A stretch of DNA of 35,847 nucleotides from Vogesella indigofera (lineage in GTDB: Bacteria > Pseudomonadota > Gammaproteobacteria > Burkholderiales > Chromobacteriaceae), in contig NZ_JAQQLA010000008.1 of NCBI RefSeq assembly GCF_028548395.1, positions 1 through 35,847 on the forward strand, in the 5' to 3' direction. A program made the translations under genes and the position numbers. Under the pieces are notes generated by a model that ran no database searches, was not told the origin of the DNA, and saw only the letters and a list, made by a program, of their open reading frames with translations. Below, one piece after another: positions 16,313 through 25,437 of the stretch (within the stretch, counting starts at the first letter, position 1; each line of letters begins with the position of its first letter).

Positions 16313-16795
16313 TTATTGCGGCACCAGCAGGCACACCGCCTGCGTTTCGATCGCTTCCGCCCGGCCGAGGTAGCCGAGCTTTTCATTGGTCTTGCCCTTG
16401 ACGTTGACGCAGGCCACGTCGATGGCCAGCAGTTCGGCAATGCGGCCACGGATGGCATCGATGTGCGGCGCCAGCTTCGGCGCCTGCGCGATGATGGTGC
16501 TGTCGACGTTGACCAGCTGCCAGCCGGCGGCACGCACGCGGCGCATCGCCTCCTGCAGCAGCAGGCCGCTGTCGGCACCCTTGAATGCTAGGTCGGTATC
16601 GGGAAAATGACGACCGATATCGCCCAGCGCCGCCGCGCCCAGTACCGCGTCGGTAATGGCGTGCAGCAAGGCGTCGGCGTCGGAGTGGCCGAGCAGGCCC
16701 TTGTCGTGCGGGATGTGCACCCCACCGAGCATCAGCGGGCGGCCCTCGACCAGACGGTGCACGTCGTAGCCCTGGCCGATACGGAATGGCGTCAT
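16313..16795 (-). CDS. ispF: 2-C-methyl-D-erythritol 2,4-cyclodiphosphate synthase
   Basis: A 160-residue enzyme of the non-mevalonate isoprenoid pathway that closes the cyclodiphosphate with release of CMP. Zinc-binding residues lie in [10 protein letters not shown] and [16 protein letters not shown]; the C-terminus has [15 protein letters not shown]. It starts 4 bases after the ispD stop, so the two consecutive pathway steps are translationally coupled. Confidence 0.97.
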   Translation of the reverse strand: MTPFRIGQGYDVHRLVEGRPLMLGGVHIPHDKGLLGHSDADALLHAITDAVLGAAALGDIGRHFPDTDLAFKGADSGLLLQEAMRRVRAAGWQLVNVDSTIIAQAPKLAPHIDAIRGRIAELLAIDVACVNVKGKTNEKLGYLGRAEAIETQAVCLLVPQ

Positions 16796-16799
16796 CTGC

Positions 16800-17483
16800 T
16801 TATCCTTTGCGCGCCGCCAGGATGGCGCTGGCCAGCGCCAGATCCTGCGGCCACGTCACTTTGAAGTTCTGTGCCTCGCCTTCCACCAGCCGCGGCGCAT
16901 GGCCGAGCAGCTCGATGGCGGAGGCTTCGTCGGTAATCGCCGGGTTGGCCGCATCCTGCAGTGCCTCGGCCAGCAGACCGGCGCGGAACATCTGCGGCGT
17001 CTGCGCCAGCCACAGGCCGTCGCGCGGCACGGTGGCGGCGACGCGGCCCTGCAGACTCGCCTGCTTGACGGTATCGGCTACCGGCTGCGCCAGCAGACCG
17101 CCGACCGCGTCGTCCTGCAGGCTGTCGATCAGTCGCTGCAGCGCGCTGTCGCTGAGGCAGCAACGCGCCGCGTCGTGCACCAGCACCCAGTCGTCGGCGC
17201 CGGCCGCCAGCGCCGCCAAGCCACCGGCCACGCTCTCGGCGCGGCTGGGGCCGCCAACGCGCAGCACTTCCAGCTTGGCCTGCGGCCAGTCGAAGCTGTC
17301 GAACCACTCGTCGCCGGGCGAGATCACCACCGCCACGCGGCTGATCGTCGCATTGCGGCACAGCACGTCCAGCGTGTGCGCCAGCAGCGGCCGGTCGGCC
17401 AGCGGCAGGTACTGTTTCGGGGTGGCGGTGCCAAAGCGGCTGCCGTGGCCGGCGGCCGGCACCAGCGCGATGCAATCGCTCAT
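16800..17483 (-). CDS. ispD: 2-C-methyl-D-erythritol 4-phosphate cytidylyltransferase
   Basis: A 227-residue nucleotidyltransferase making CDP-methylerythritol from MEP and CTP. The N-terminal CTP loop reads [33 protein letters not shown], and [10 protein letters not shown] and [17 protein letters not shown] are further family motifs. Its ATG overlaps the dnaQ stop (ATGA, 17480-17483), so translation is coupled. A weak chance 11-base match to the dispersed repeat lies at 16943-16953. Confidence 0.96.
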   Translation of the reverse strand: MSDCIALVPAAGHGSRFGTATPKQYLPLADRPLLAHTLDVLCRNATISRVAVVISPGDEWFDSFDWPQAKLEVLRVGGPSRAESVAGGLAALAAGADDWVLVHDAARCCLSDSALQRLIDSLQDDAVGGLLAQPVADTVKQASLQGRVAATVPRDGLWLAQTPQMFRAGLLAEALQDAANPAITDEASAIELLGHAPRLVEGEAQNFKVTWPQDLALASAILAARKG

Positions 17484-18202
17484 GATTGCACCGGCGCCGG
17501 GCTCTCGATGCTGCGCCACAGGCAGCTGCCCTTTACCGTCTTGTCCAGCAGGTCGAGGTACTCCTGGTGCGCAGCCAGCTCCTCGGCCGTCGGCGCCAGC
17601 ACCGTCAGCGGCTTGCGTTCGAACGCCAGGTTGAGGCCATTGATGCCCTCCCCCTCGCCCGGACCGGCGTCCATCATCAGGCTTTCCTGGCCACGGGTCA
17701 TCCACAGGTAGACCTCGGCCAGCAGCTCGCAGTCGATCAGCGCGCCGTGCAGGGTACGGTTGCTGCGGTCGATCTCGAAGCGGTCGCACAAGGCGTCCAG
17801 GCTGTTGCGCTTGCCAGGAAAGGTGTCGCGCGCCATGCGCAGGGTGTCGGTGACCTGTGCGCACAGCTTGTCCACCGGCGCGATGCCGAGGCGGTTGAAT
17901 TCGGCATTGAGGAAGCCGACGTCAAACGGCGCGTTGTGGATGATCAGCTCGGCACCGCTGATGAAGTCCACCAGCTCGTCGGCGACAGCATGGAACTTCG
18001 GCTTGTCGGCGAGAAAATCCAGCGAGATGCCGTGCACGCGCTCGGCGTCGGGGTCGATCTCGCGCTCGGGGTGCATGTACAGGTGCAGGTGGCGACCGGT
18101 CAGCTTGCGGTCCACCATTTCCAGACCGGCAAACTCGATGATGCGGTGGCCCTGGCTCGGCTCCAGGCCGGTGGTCTCGGTATCAAGAATGATTTGACGC
18201 AT
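17480..18202 (-). CDS. dnaQ: DNA polymerase III epsilon subunit (proofreading exonuclease)
   Basis: A 240-residue 3'-5' exonuclease of the replicase core. Exo I is ILDTETTGLEP with Asp7 and Glu9, exo II is IIHNAPFDVGFLN, and exo III is HGALIDCELLAEVYL, all intact. The C-terminal part (LTVLAPTAEELAAHQEYLDLLDKT) fits the segment that binds the alpha subunit. In E. coli dnaQ and rnhA are divergent; here they are in the same direction, 47 bases apart, with an exact 14-mer repeat between them. Confidence 0.96.
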   Translation of the reverse strand: MRQIILDTETTGLEPSQGHRIIEFAGLEMVDRKLTGRHLHLYMHPEREIDPDAERVHGISLDFLADKPKFHAVADELVDFISGAELIIHNAPFDVGFLNAEFNRLGIAPVDKLCAQVTDTLRMARDTFPGKRNSLDALCDRFEIDRSNRTLHGALIDCELLAEVYLWMTRGQESLMMDAGPGEGEGINGLNLAFERKPLTVLAPTAEELAAHQEYLDLLDKTVKGSCLWRSIESPAPVQS

Positions 18203-18222
18203 GATGGTATCGGATGGGTTTC

Positions 18223-18236
18223 AAGGTTGGCCGCAA
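18223..18236 (+). repeat. exact copy of the dispersed 14-mer between rnhA and dnaQ
   Basis: Single exact copy in the 47-base gap, with extended flanks CAAGG...GCAAGC matching the wider consensus. It lies in the dnaQ leader, about 20 bases before its start. Confidence 0.9.
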
Positions 18237-18249
18237 GCGGACACAGTGG

Positions 18250-18693
18250 CTAGCGGCGCAGGCTATCGACGCCGGCATTGGCCAGCTGGTCGGCGCGCTC
18301 GTTGAATTCATGGCCGGCGTGGCCCTTGACCCAGCGCCACTCCACCTGGTGGTTGTTGCGCAGCGCATCCAGCTGCTGCCACAGGTCGGCATTCTTCACC
18401 GGCTCCTTGCTGGCGGTCTTCCAGCCGCGCGTCTTCCAGCCGTGGATCCACTCAGAGATGCCTTTTTGTACGTACTGCGAGTCGGTGTATACCACGATGC
18501 GGCAGCTGCGCTTCAGCGTTTCCAGGCCGCGGATCACTGCCAGCAGCTCCATGCGGTTATTGGTGGTGCCGGCTTCGCCGCCGAACATTTCCTTTTCCTG
18601 CCCCTTGTAGCGCAGCAGCACGCCCCAGCCACCGGGGCCGGGGTTGCCCTTGCAGGCGCCATCAGGGTAAATCTCGACGATCTCGTCAGTCAT
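18250..18693 (-). CDS. rnhA: ribonuclease HI
   Basis: A 147-residue enzyme that cuts RNA in RNA-DNA hybrids. The catalytic acidic residues are in [30 protein letters not shown] and [11 protein letters not shown], with a late Asp in NERADQLAN. The [22 protein letters not shown] basic protrusion is present as in the E. coli enzyme. Its ATG lies 8 bases inside the end of the yafS-like gene, so the two are coupled. Confidence 0.97.
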   Translation of the reverse strand: MTDEIVEIYPDGACKGNPGPGGWGVLLRYKGQEKEMFGGEAGTTNNRMELLAVIRGLETLKRSCRIVVYTDSQYVQKGISEWIHGWKTRGWKTASKEPVKNADLWQQLDALRNNHQVEWRWVKGHAGHEFNERADQLANAGVDSLRR

Positions 18694-19447
18694 GCAATGT
18701 CTCGTTATCAGAGGTACGGGTAAGCGGATTGCGGTCGTTGCCGCCGGCGACCAGCATCGCCCGGGCCGGCTTGGCCGGCGCCCAGCGCGGTGTGATCAGG
18801 CGCATGCCGCGCTGGCGCTTGACGGCGACGACGCCATAGACGCCGGCGGCCAGCGGCCAGCAGCGCGCGCCGGTGCTTTCCATGAACTGCCAGCGAACCA
18901 GCCAGTCCTTGCGCGCCAAAGGCGGCGAGTATGCCATGAATGAGGTGGCCTCGTGCTCCAGCTCCAGCAATTTCAGCCAGTCGCGGATGCGCGGCAGCGA
19001 CACGAAATTACCGCGCCACGGGTTGTCTTCCCGCCCCTGCAGCAGGCGGCGCACGCCCCACAGCGACGCCGGATTGAAACCGGTGATGATCAGCCGCCCT
19101 TCCGGCACCAGCACCCGCGCCGCTTCGCGCAGCACCTGATGCGGCAGGCTGGTAAAATCCAGCCCGTGCGGCAAAATGACCAGATCCAAGCTCTTGCTGT
19201 CGAACGGCAGGAATGCCGGATCGCAGACCACGCCCGGCTCGCCGCAGGCCGCCGCCAGCCCCTTCCACGGGATGCGGTTCATGGCGAGGAAATCGTGCTG
19301 GCACAGGCCGATCTGCAGCGTGCGAAAACCGAACACGTCGGCCACCGCGCTGTCGAAGAAAGCCTGTTCCTGCGCCAGCAGGTATTGTCCCAGTTCGGCG
19401 CTGGCCAGCCAGTCAGCGAACTCTTCCATCATTGCAGGATCATTCAT
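18686..19447 (-). CDS. yafS: YafS-like SAM-dependent methyltransferase
   Basis: A protein of about 253 residues from ATG 19447, resembling the class I methyltransferase YafS. Its SAM-binding part is weak: LQIGLCQHD replaces the usual glycine-rich motif, followed by [45 protein letters not shown], which is typical of the post-I motifs. The substrate is unknown. It sits between gloB (divergent) and rnhA (8-bp overlap), the same gene neighbours as in E. coli. The start is uncertain: upstream in-frame ATG at 19456 and 19465 would overlap gloB further. At 19447 the two divergent start codons share bases. Confidence 0.8.
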   Translation of the reverse strand: MNDPAMMEEFADWLASAELGQYLLAQEQAFFDSAVADVFGFRTLQIGLCQHDFLAMNRIPWKGLAAACGEPGVVCDPAFLPFDSKSLDLVILPHGLDFTSLPHQVLREAARVLVPEGRLIITGFNPASLWGVRRLLQGREDNPWRGNFVSLPRIRDWLKLLELEHEATSFMAYSPPLARKDWLVRWQFMESTGARCWPLAAGVYGVVAVKRQRGMRLITPRWAPAKPARAMLVAGGNDRNPLTRTSDNETLHD

Positions 19448-20219
19448 GGCCGACATTGTACGCATTACCCCACTCAAGGCGTTCTCTGATAATTATATCT
19501 GGGTTTTGCACGACGACCGCGCCGCGATCGTGGTCGACCCGGGCGACGCCGCCCCGGTGCAGCAGTTTCTGGCACAGGCGCAACTGACGCTGCACGCGAT
19601 CTGGATCACTCACCACCACCACGACCATATCGGCGGCTTGCCGGCGCTGCACGCGCAGTGGCCGGACTGTCCGGTGTATGGCCCGGCCGGTGTCAGCGGC
19701 GTCAGCGTGCCAGTGATGGAAGGTAGCCGGCTGCCGGCACTGGGCCTGGACTGTCAGGTCTACGAAGTGCCCGGCCACACCGCCAACCATCTGGCATTTC
19801 ATTGCGGCCAGCACCTGTTTTGCGGCGACACCCTGTTTGCCGCCGGTTGTGGTCGCGTATTTGACGGTAGCATCGACAGCCTGCACGCCTCGCTGCAAAG
19901 GTTGGCCGCATTGCCGGCACAGACGCTGTGCTATCCGGCACACGAGTACACGCTGGCTAATCTACAATTTGCATTGGCACTGGAGCCGGACAATCCGGCG
20001 CTGCAGCAACGCTGGCAACGCGACAGCGCTCAGCGCGAGCAGGACTTGCCGACGCTGCCCTGCCTGCTGGCAGACGAGCTGCAGCACAACCCGTTCCTGC
20101 GTTGCAACGAGGCCGCTATCCGCCGCGCCGCGCGCCACCATCAGCCGGGCGGCGGCAACGACGCACTGAGCGTGTTCGCCACCCTGCGGCAATGGAAAAA
20201 TGACTTCCGCACCAGCTGA
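19446..20219 (+). CDS. gloB: hydroxyacylglutathione hydrolase (glyoxalase II)
   Basis: A 257-residue metallo-beta-lactamase-fold enzyme that releases D-lactate and glutathione in methylglyoxal detoxification. The metal motif THHHHDHIGG is intact, as are GHTANHLAFHCG, FCGDTLFAAGCGRVFDG and YPAHEYTLANLQFA, giving both metal sites. The C-terminal glutathione-binding region ends in NPFLRCNEAAIR and ALSVFATLRQWKNDF. The start ATG 19446 is the only good one and is placed on top of the yafS start on the other strand. A 13/14 repeat copy encodes part of LQRLAAL. Confidence 0.96.
   Translation: MADIVRITPLKAFSDNYIWVLHDDRAAIVVDPGDAAPVQQFLAQAQLTLHAIWITHHHHDHIGGLPALHAQWPDCPVYGPAGVSGVSVPVMEGSRLPALGLDCQVYEVPGHTANHLAFHCGQHLFCGDTLFAAGCGRVFDGSIDSLHASLQRLAALPAQTLCYPAHEYTLANLQFALALEPDNPALQQRWQRDSAQREQDLPTLPCLLADELQHNPFLRCNEAAIRRAARHHQPGGGNDALSVFATLRQWKNDFRTS
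19898..19911 (+). repeat. 13/14 copy of the dispersed 14-mer in gloB
   Basis: AAGGTTGGCCGCAT, only the last base differs. Confidence 0.6.
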
Positions 20220-20304
20220 TTGGTGGTTCACCCGTCCGGCAAATAGTTTTGTCGTGAAAGACACAAAAATTAAGAAATTAAATGAACAACATAGCGCTTC
20301 ATAA

Positions 20305-20332
20305 TTGACGTCGCAGGCGGGCGTGGTAGCAT
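20305..20332 (+). promoter_or_regulatory. putative sigma-70 promoter of mltD
   Basis: TTGACG (20305-20310) and TAGCAT (20327-20332) with a 16-bp spacer in the AT-richer region before mltD. The predicted start is near 20339, about 24 bases before the gene. Confidence 0.6.
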
Positions 20333-20362
20333 CGCCCGATATGCTCCGATCAGGCCGTTGCC

Positions 20363-22378
20363 ATGAAAAAATTTACCCCGCTCGCCCTCGCCGTACTACT
20401 TGCCCTGCCCGCCGCCCACGCGACCACTAGCGTGACGATACCGGGCTGGAGCACGCCCGGCGTCGACGACGGCCTGGCCGCCGGTCTGGATATGATGCTG
20501 ATCAACACCAGCCTGCTGCGCAACGGCGACAACGTGTGGCAACGCGCGCGCGAAGGCTTCCAGCTGCCGGAGGTGAATCCCGAACTGGTACGCCGCCACG
20601 AGAAGTACTACACCGCGCGCCCGGAATACCTGCGCCGCACCCTCGATCGCAGCCGCAAATACCTGTTTCACATCATGAACGAGGTGGAAAAGCGCGGCAT
20701 GCCGACCGAACTGGCCTTCCTGCCGGTGGTGGAAAGCTCCTTCGTGCCGAGCGCCAGCTCGCCGGTCGGCGCCGCCGGCCTGTGGCAGTTCATGCCGGCC
20801 ACCGGCCGCGAGTACGAACTGGAGCAGACCTGGTGGTACGACGGCCGCCGCGACGTGGTGGAATCCACCCGCGCCGCGCTGGACTACCTGCAGGTGCTGT
20901 ACAACCGCTTCGGTGACTGGAACCTGGCGCTGGCCGCCTACAACTGGGGCCAGGGCAATCTGAGCAAGGCAATCAGCCGCGTGCGCGCCAAGGGCGAAAC
21001 CGAAACCTACGAAAACATCGTGATGCCGGCCGAGACGCGCAACTACGCGCCGAAACTGCTCGCCATCCGCAACATCATGGCGCAACCGGAGAACTTCGGC
21101 CTGCGCATTGACGTACTGCCCAACAAGCCGGCCTTTGTCGCCGTCAATACCGGCAAACACATGAACATCGACATCGCGGCGAAGCTGGCGGAAATGCCGG
21201 TCTCCGAGTTCAAGGAACTCAACCCCGCATTCAACCTGCCGGTGTACGCCCACAAGAGCGGCCGCCAGATGCTGCTGCCGGCGACCAAGCTACACCGCTT
21301 CGAGACCAACCTGGCCAAATGGGACAAGCCGCTGCTGACCTGGCAGGTACATGTACCGGAAAGCGACCTCAGCGTCAGCGAACTGGCACAGCAATTCGAT
21401 ATGAACCCGAACGAGCTGCTGGTTGCCAACAGCCTGCAGGGCAATCGTACCGTCAACGCCGGTCGTCCGGTGCTGGTTGCCGCCCGCACCCAGGATGCCC
21501 CGGCAACACTGGAGGTCAGTGACGTCGCCCCGGCCAGTGCACCGGTGCTGCTGGCCAGCAACAGTGAACAGCCGGTAGCAGGCGTCGTGAGCGTCAGCGT
21601 TGCCGCGACCGCTCCGGCTACCACCGTGACGCCCATCATCACACCCGTCGTTGCCAGCGTCACGACCAGCCCCGCCACCAGCGCGTCGGCAAGCAGCCCG
21701 ATGACGGCCATTACCGCACCAGCCGTCACTCCGACTGTCAATAGCACCCCGACCGTCGCCGTAGCACTTGCGACTCCTGCCGTCGCAGCTGTCGCCAACA
21801 GCCCTGCCGCTAGCGTCGCTCCCGTCGCCGTCGCGGCAAGCAGCGTCGCCGCACCAGCCACCACCAGCGGCAACAGCATTACCGTCGCGCTGAGCCAGCC
21901 GGTCAGCAAACCGCAAGCCGCGCCGACTCCGCGCGCCAAACCGGCAGTGACCGCAGTAGCCAGCGCCAGCGACACCCCCGAACTACCGCTGCGCCCGGCC
22001 ACCCGCGTGGAAAACCATGTCGTTGCCAACGGTGACACGCTGTACAACATCTCGCGCCGCTACAACATGAGCGTGGCGGAACTGAAAAACCTGAACACGC
22101 TGAACAGCGACGCGGTCAAGCTGGGACAGAACCTGCGCGTGCTGGGCGCTCCGCTGGGTAACGTCACCGCTAGCGTGACTTCACCACTGCGCACCGTTGC
22201 CTATCAGCAGCCGGCACGCAAATCGGCCGAGTACGTGGTGCAGGCCGGCGATACCGTATTCAGCATCGCCCGCAAGTTCGGCATTCATCACAGCGACATC
22301 CAGCGCTGGAACACCCAGCTGGTTGCCAACCAGATCCAGCCGGGTCAGGTATTGCGCGTCGAGGACGGCGGGCTGTAA
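20363..22378 (+). CDS. mltD: membrane-bound lytic murein transglycosylase D
   Basis: A 671-residue peptidoglycan-cleaving lytic transglycosylase. Residues 1-20 are a signal peptide (MKKFTPLALAVLLALPAAHA); there is no lipobox, so the export is soluble or by another anchor, unlike E. coli MltD. The SLT catalytic domain runs from about 105 to 235 with catalytic Glu124 in LPVVESSFVPSA and the motif GAAGLWQFMPATGREY. A LysM-like segment lies near 327-372, then a long Ala/Thr/Ser/Val/Pro-rich linker (about 380-540), then two good LysM domains (about 552-596 and 623-668) for binding peptidoglycan. The gene ends at a strong terminator. Confidence 0.93.
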   Translation: MKKFTPLALAVLLALPAAHATTSVTIPGWSTPGVDDGLAAGLDMMLINTSLLRNGDNVWQRAREGFQLPEVNPELVRRHEKYYTARPEYLRRTLDRSRKYLFHIMNEVEKRGMPTELAFLPVVESSFVPSASSPVGAAGLWQFMPATGREYELEQTWWYDGRRDVVESTRAALDYLQVLYNRFGDWNLALAAYNWGQGNLSKAISRVRAKGETETYENIVMPAETRNYAPKLLAIRNIMAQPENFGLRIDVLPNKPAFVAVNTGKHMNIDIAAKLAEMPVSEFKELNPAFNLPVYAHKSGRQMLLPATKLHRFETNLAKWDKPLLTWQVHVPESDLSVSELAQQFDMNPNELLVANSLQGNRTVNAGRPVLVAARTQDAPATLEVSDVAPASAPVLLASNSEQPVAGVVSVSVAATAPATTVTPIITPVVASVTTSPATSASASSPMTAITAPAVTPTVNSTPTVAVALATPAVAAVANSPAASVAPVAVAASSVAAPATTSGNSITVALSQPVSKPQAAPTPRAKPAVTAVASASDTPELPLRPATRVENHVVANGDTLYNISRRYNMSVAELKNLNTLNSDAVKLGQNLRVLGAPLGNVTASVTSPLRTVAYQQPARKSAEYVVQAGDTVFSIARKFGIHHSDIQRWNTQLVANQIQPGQVLRVEDGGL

Positions 22379-22400
22379 GCCGTATCCGGCAAAGCATGAC

Positions 22401-22436
22401 AAAACGCCTTGCACCGGCCGGTGCAAGGCGTTTTTT
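22401..22436. terminator. bidirectional terminator between mltD and rdgC
   Basis: A perfect palindrome: AAAACGCCTTGCACCGG pairs with CCGGTGCAAGGCGTTTT, followed by TT. The A-run at its left lets it also end the convergent rdgC transcript. Confidence 0.9.
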
Positions 22437-22495
22437 ATGATGCTCACGCCAGCAAGCTGCCCGCCGCTAACGGCGACAGCCTGCCCTACTACCGA

Positions 22496-23494
22496 TCAAT
22501 CCCAGGGCACATCGACCGTACCTGGCGCGGCGGCAGCGGCAGCGGCAGCCGGTGCCGATGCTGCCGGCGCCGCGGTCGCTGGCGCAACGTTGGCCGCATC
22601 CTGCAAGCCGCCCAGCGCTTGCACCAGATCGTCGATCAGCTCGCCCAGCTCCTCGCTCATCAGCAGGAAGGTCGCCTCAAACAGGCTGGCGGCGTCGTCC
22701 CCCGCCTGGCTGGCCTCTTCCTGCAGCACGTCGAGAAACTGCAGCTTTTTCAGCTGCAGGGTATCGGTCAGCGTGAAGCGGATGCGCTCGCGCCAGATCA
22801 ACCCGAGGCGGGTCACCTGCTTGCCGGTGGCGATATGCTGGCGGATCTCGTCCGCGGTCAGGTCCATGCGGGTGCAGCGCACGACCGCACCGTTTTCCGA
22901 GCTGTCCTTCAGCTCGCAATCGGAATCCAGCACGAAATCGCCGCTGGCCTCACCCGCCGCCAACCAGTCGGTCATCAGCGTGTGCGGCGACAGCACCGTG
23001 CGCGGCAGCGTGGCCGGCAGCGGCGGCATTGCCTCGCGCAGATTGCTCAGCAGCGCCTCTGCCTTGCTGGCGGAGCCGCTGTCCACCACCAGCCAGCCGC
23101 GTGCCAGATCGAAATAGGCGGCCGTGCGGCTGGTACGGGTGAAGGCGCGCGGCAGCAGGTCGTCGGTGATCTGCTCCTTCATCGCCAGCTTTTCCTTGCG
23201 GCCAACCTTGCGCAGCTCCTGCTGCTCGATGTCGCGCAGCTTGGCGTCCAGGAAGTCGCGGATCACGCCGGCCGGCAACACCTTGTCCTCACGGCGCAGC
23301 GACAGCAGCAAGCGCTCACGCTGCACATACAGCGGCTCGTCGAGATGCGGCGCGGGGGCGACCCAGCCCTCACTGAACCAGTCGAGACCGGAACAGCGCT
23401 GGAACTGGCGGGCATTCAGGGCATCGGCCAGCTTGCTGGCCACAATCTGCTCCGGGGCAGGCAGCTGGTAAAAACTAAGTTGTCGGAACCACAT
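22496..23494 (-). CDS. rdgC: recombination-associated protein RdgC
   Basis: A 332-residue DNA-binding ring protein that limits RecA loading and in Neisseria is linked to pilin variation. The N-terminus MWFRQLSFYQLP and the core (YVQRERLLLSLRREDKVLP, DLARGWLVVDSGSASKAEALL, GLIWRERIRFTLTDTLQLKKLQFLDVLQEE) are typical of the family. The last 35 residues form an Ala/Pro tail absent from short members, ending in GTVDVPWD. An exact copy of the 14-mer encodes KVGRK near residue 97. The gene stands 48 bases after udg on the same strand. Confidence 0.95.
   Translation of the reverse strand: MWFRQLSFYQLPAPEQIVASKLADALNARQFQRCSGLDWFSEGWVAPAPHLDEPLYVQRERLLLSLRREDKVLPAGVIRDFLDAKLRDIEQQELRKVGRKEKLAMKEQITDDLLPRAFTRTSRTAAYFDLARGWLVVDSGSASKAEALLSNLREAMPPLPATLPRTVLSPHTLMTDWLAAGEASGDFVLDSDCELKDSSENGAVVRCTRMDLTADEIRQHIATGKQVTRLGLIWRERIRFTLTDTLQLKKLQFLDVLQEEASQAGDDAASLFEATFLLMSEELGELIDDLVQALGGLQDAANVAPATAAPAASAPAAAAAAAAPGTVDVPWD
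23196..23209 (-). repeat. exact copy of the dispersed 14-mer inside rdgC
   Basis: Exact copy, in the coding orientation, encoding KVGRK, the same peptide as at the copy in the DUF748 gene. Confidence 0.9.
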
Positions 23495-23542
23495 GATATT
23501 GACTTGAATTATCCAGAAGAAGGGAACGGTCGCAGCGCCACA

Positions 23543-24325
23543 TCAGGCCTTGTTGGCCAACGCGCGACGGATAGCCAGCAGATCCTGCCACGCCTTGGCT
23601 TTTTCGCCAGGGCTGCGCAGCAGATACGCCGGATGAAAAGTGACGAATAAGGGGATGCCCTGATACTGGTGCGTCTCGCGCCGCAGGGCGCCAATGGCGG
23701 CATCGCTCTGCAACAACGCGTGGGCGGCGAAACGGCCCAGCGTCACCAGCACCTCCGGTTGGACGTGGGCAATCTGCCAGCGCAGGTAGTCGGCACAGGC
23801 GGCGATTTCGTCGGCCGCCGGATTGCGGTTGCCCGGCGGGCGGCACTTCAGCACATTGGCGATGAATACATCGTCCTGGCTCAGGCCGATGGCGGACAGC
23901 ATGTTGTCCAGCAGTTGCCAGGCCTTGCCGACGAACGGCAGTCCTTGCTTGTCCTCTTCCGCACCGGGTGCCTCGCCGACCAGCATCAGGCGCGCCCGCG
24001 GATTGCCCTTGCCGAACACCGCCTGGGTGCGGGTCTGGCACAGGCCACAGGCGGTACAGCTTGCTACCTGCTGCTGCAAGTCCGCCCAGTCCGGCAACGC
24101 GGTCGTGGCCGGTTCGACAACGGCAGGTGCCGGCATCACCTCCACCAGCTGCACTGGCACCGGCGCGACGACCTCAGACGGTACGGGTGCGGTGACAGGC
24201 AACAAAAGGTTGGCCGCAACCTGCGCCAAGGCCGGTGTCAATACTGGCTCTGGCTCTGCGCCATCGCGCAAGCGCCAGCGTGGTGCCAGCCCCAGCTCGC
24301 GTAGGAGCAGATGTTGGCGACTCAT
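23543..24325 (-). CDS. udg: uracil-DNA glycosylase, family 4 (iron-sulfur type)
   Basis: A 260-residue protein that removes uracil from DNA. The catalytic motif [17 protein letters not shown] and FHPAYLLR mark family 4/5, and the iron-sulfur cysteines are in [10 protein letters not shown], with others at VLKCRPP and AACADY. The first 80 residues are a Pro/Ala/Val-rich extension (with [13 protein letters not shown] at its start) not found in short family members. ATG 24325 overlaps the rimI stop (ATGA), which decides the start. An exact 14-mer copy lies within the extension. Confidence 0.93.
   Translation of the reverse strand: MSRQHLLLRELGLAPRWRLRDGAEPEPVLTPALAQVAANLLLPVTAPVPSEVVAPVPVQLVEVMPAPAVVEPATTALPDWADLQQQVASCTACGLCQTRTQAVFGKGNPRARLMLVGEAPGAEEDKQGLPFVGKAWQLLDNMLSAIGLSQDDVFIANVLKCRPPGNRNPAADEIAACADYLRWQIAHVQPEVLVTLGRFAAHALLQSDAAIGALRRETHQYQGIPLFVTFHPAYLLRSPGEKAKAWQDLLAIRRALANKA
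24206..24219 (+). repeat. exact copy of the dispersed 14-mer inside udg
   Basis: Exact copy in the region that encodes the non-conserved N-terminal extension (read as VAANLL in the gene). Confidence 0.9.
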
Positions 24326-24771
24326 GATAACGGGCACTCCATCAGCAATGCGTCCTCGCGGCCGTGTTCATGCCGGTAGTAGCCCTTGCGCACGCCGCAG
24401 TCAACAAAACCGAGGGCACGGTACAGGCCGATGGCCGCGGCATTGCCGGCGCGCACCTCCAGCAGGCAACGCGTGGCACCGGCGGCTTTCGCTTCAAGCA
24501 AGGCCGCCTGCAGCACGGTGCGGGCATGGCCACGACGCTGTGCGGCCAGCGGCACGAAAATATTGTGGATATGCAGTTCATCCAGAATTTGCTCGGAAAC
24601 CAGCACCGCCAGCCACGTGTCAGCCGACTGCAGCACCTGCACCCGCTCGCTGGCGGAGGCCAGCGTTTGCGTGTAGACCGCCGTGGCCCACGGATGCGCG
24701 CACACCGCCGCCTCCAGCTGGTGCAGCGCGTCGGCCAGCGCCGGATCTGACAGCCGGCGCAGCTCAGCCAT
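24322..24771 (-). CDS. rimI: ribosomal protein S18-alanine N-acetyltransferase
   Basis: A GNAT-family acetyltransferase of 149 residues that modifies the N-terminus of ribosomal protein S18. The acetyl-CoA site is [22 protein letters not shown], followed by [29 protein letters not shown], which is characteristic of RimI. ATG 24771 overlaps the tsaB stop by 8 bases; ATG 24783 would add four residues. The tsaB-rimI arrangement is common in proteobacteria. Confidence 0.92.
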   Translation of the reverse strand: MAELRRLSDPALADALHQLEAAVCAHPWATAVYTQTLASASERVQVLQSADTWLAVLVSEQILDELHIHNIFVPLAAQRRGHARTVLQAALLEAKAAGATRCLLEVRAGNAAAIGLYRALGFVDCGVRKGYYRHEHGREDALLMECPLS

Positions 24772-25405
24772 GCTTGCGTGCATGCTGTTCGGCGGCGGTC
24801 AGCGCCACCTTGTCGCGGATATACAGCAGCCCCGCTGCTTCCGGCGCCACCGCGGCATAGCCGCCACGGCGCACCAGGCGGATGTAGCTGGCCGCATCCG
24901 GACGCAGCTCGCACGTGGTCTTGCCGGGGTAGGTTAGCTCCTGCGCGCAGTCGCCCGCCAGCAGCGGGATATCGGCGGGAACGGACAATGCGGCCCGCGC
25001 CTGTAGCGTGATCGGCGTTTGCGCCACACCGTCGCGATAGCTCGCGGTATAGACCTCGTTCATGCGCGCATCCATCACCACCTGCACCGCCGGCGCGCCG
25101 GACTGAAAGGCAATCACGTCCAGCGTCGGCACCGGGATCAACGGCAAGTCATGCGCCAGCGCCAGCCCCTGCGCAATGCCGCAACCGATGCGCAAACCGG
25201 TGAAGGCACCCGGCCCCTGGCCGTAAATGATGCCGTCCAGTTCGGCAAGGCCGATGCCACTGTCGGCCAGCAGGCGCTGAATCAATGGCAAGGTCTCTTC
25301 GGAGTGGCCATTCACCACCGACAAGGTTGCCGAGAAGAAACGCTCGTCCACAGCGACCGCAATCGAAACATGCGTGTTCGACGTATCGATAGCCAGATAC
25401 TTCAT
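24764..25405 (-). CDS. tsaB: tRNA threonylcarbamoyladenosine synthesis protein TsaB
   Basis: A 213-residue ASKHA-fold protein, partner of TsaD and TsaE in making t6A37 in tRNAs that read ANN codons. It starts [19 protein letters not shown] and has the family segment [23 protein letters not shown]. It has no catalytic role of its own but bridges the complex. A TATAAT element on the minus strand (25437-25442) near the end of the previous gene may be its -10 box, but no good -35 box is at the right distance. Confidence 0.95.
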   Translation of the reverse strand: MKYLAIDTSNTHVSIAVAVDERFFSATLSVVNGHSEETLPLIQRLLADSGIGLAELDGIIYGQGPGAFTGLRIGCGIAQGLALAHDLPLIPVPTLDVIAFQSGAPAVQVVMDARMNEVYTASYRDGVAQTPITLQARAALSVPADIPLLAGDCAQELTYPGKTTCELRPDAASYIRLVRRGGYAAVAPEAAGLLYIRDKVALTAAEQHARKHG

Positions 25406-25437
25406 GATTGAGTTAACCGAGAGAAACAGAGGGGTGA

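Noticed and set aside
23544..23570. TTGGCCAA and similar partial matches as further repeat copies
   Set aside because: Matches of 8-10 bases such as those near 23550, 26947, 33133 and 34609 are expected by chance in this GC-rich sequence.
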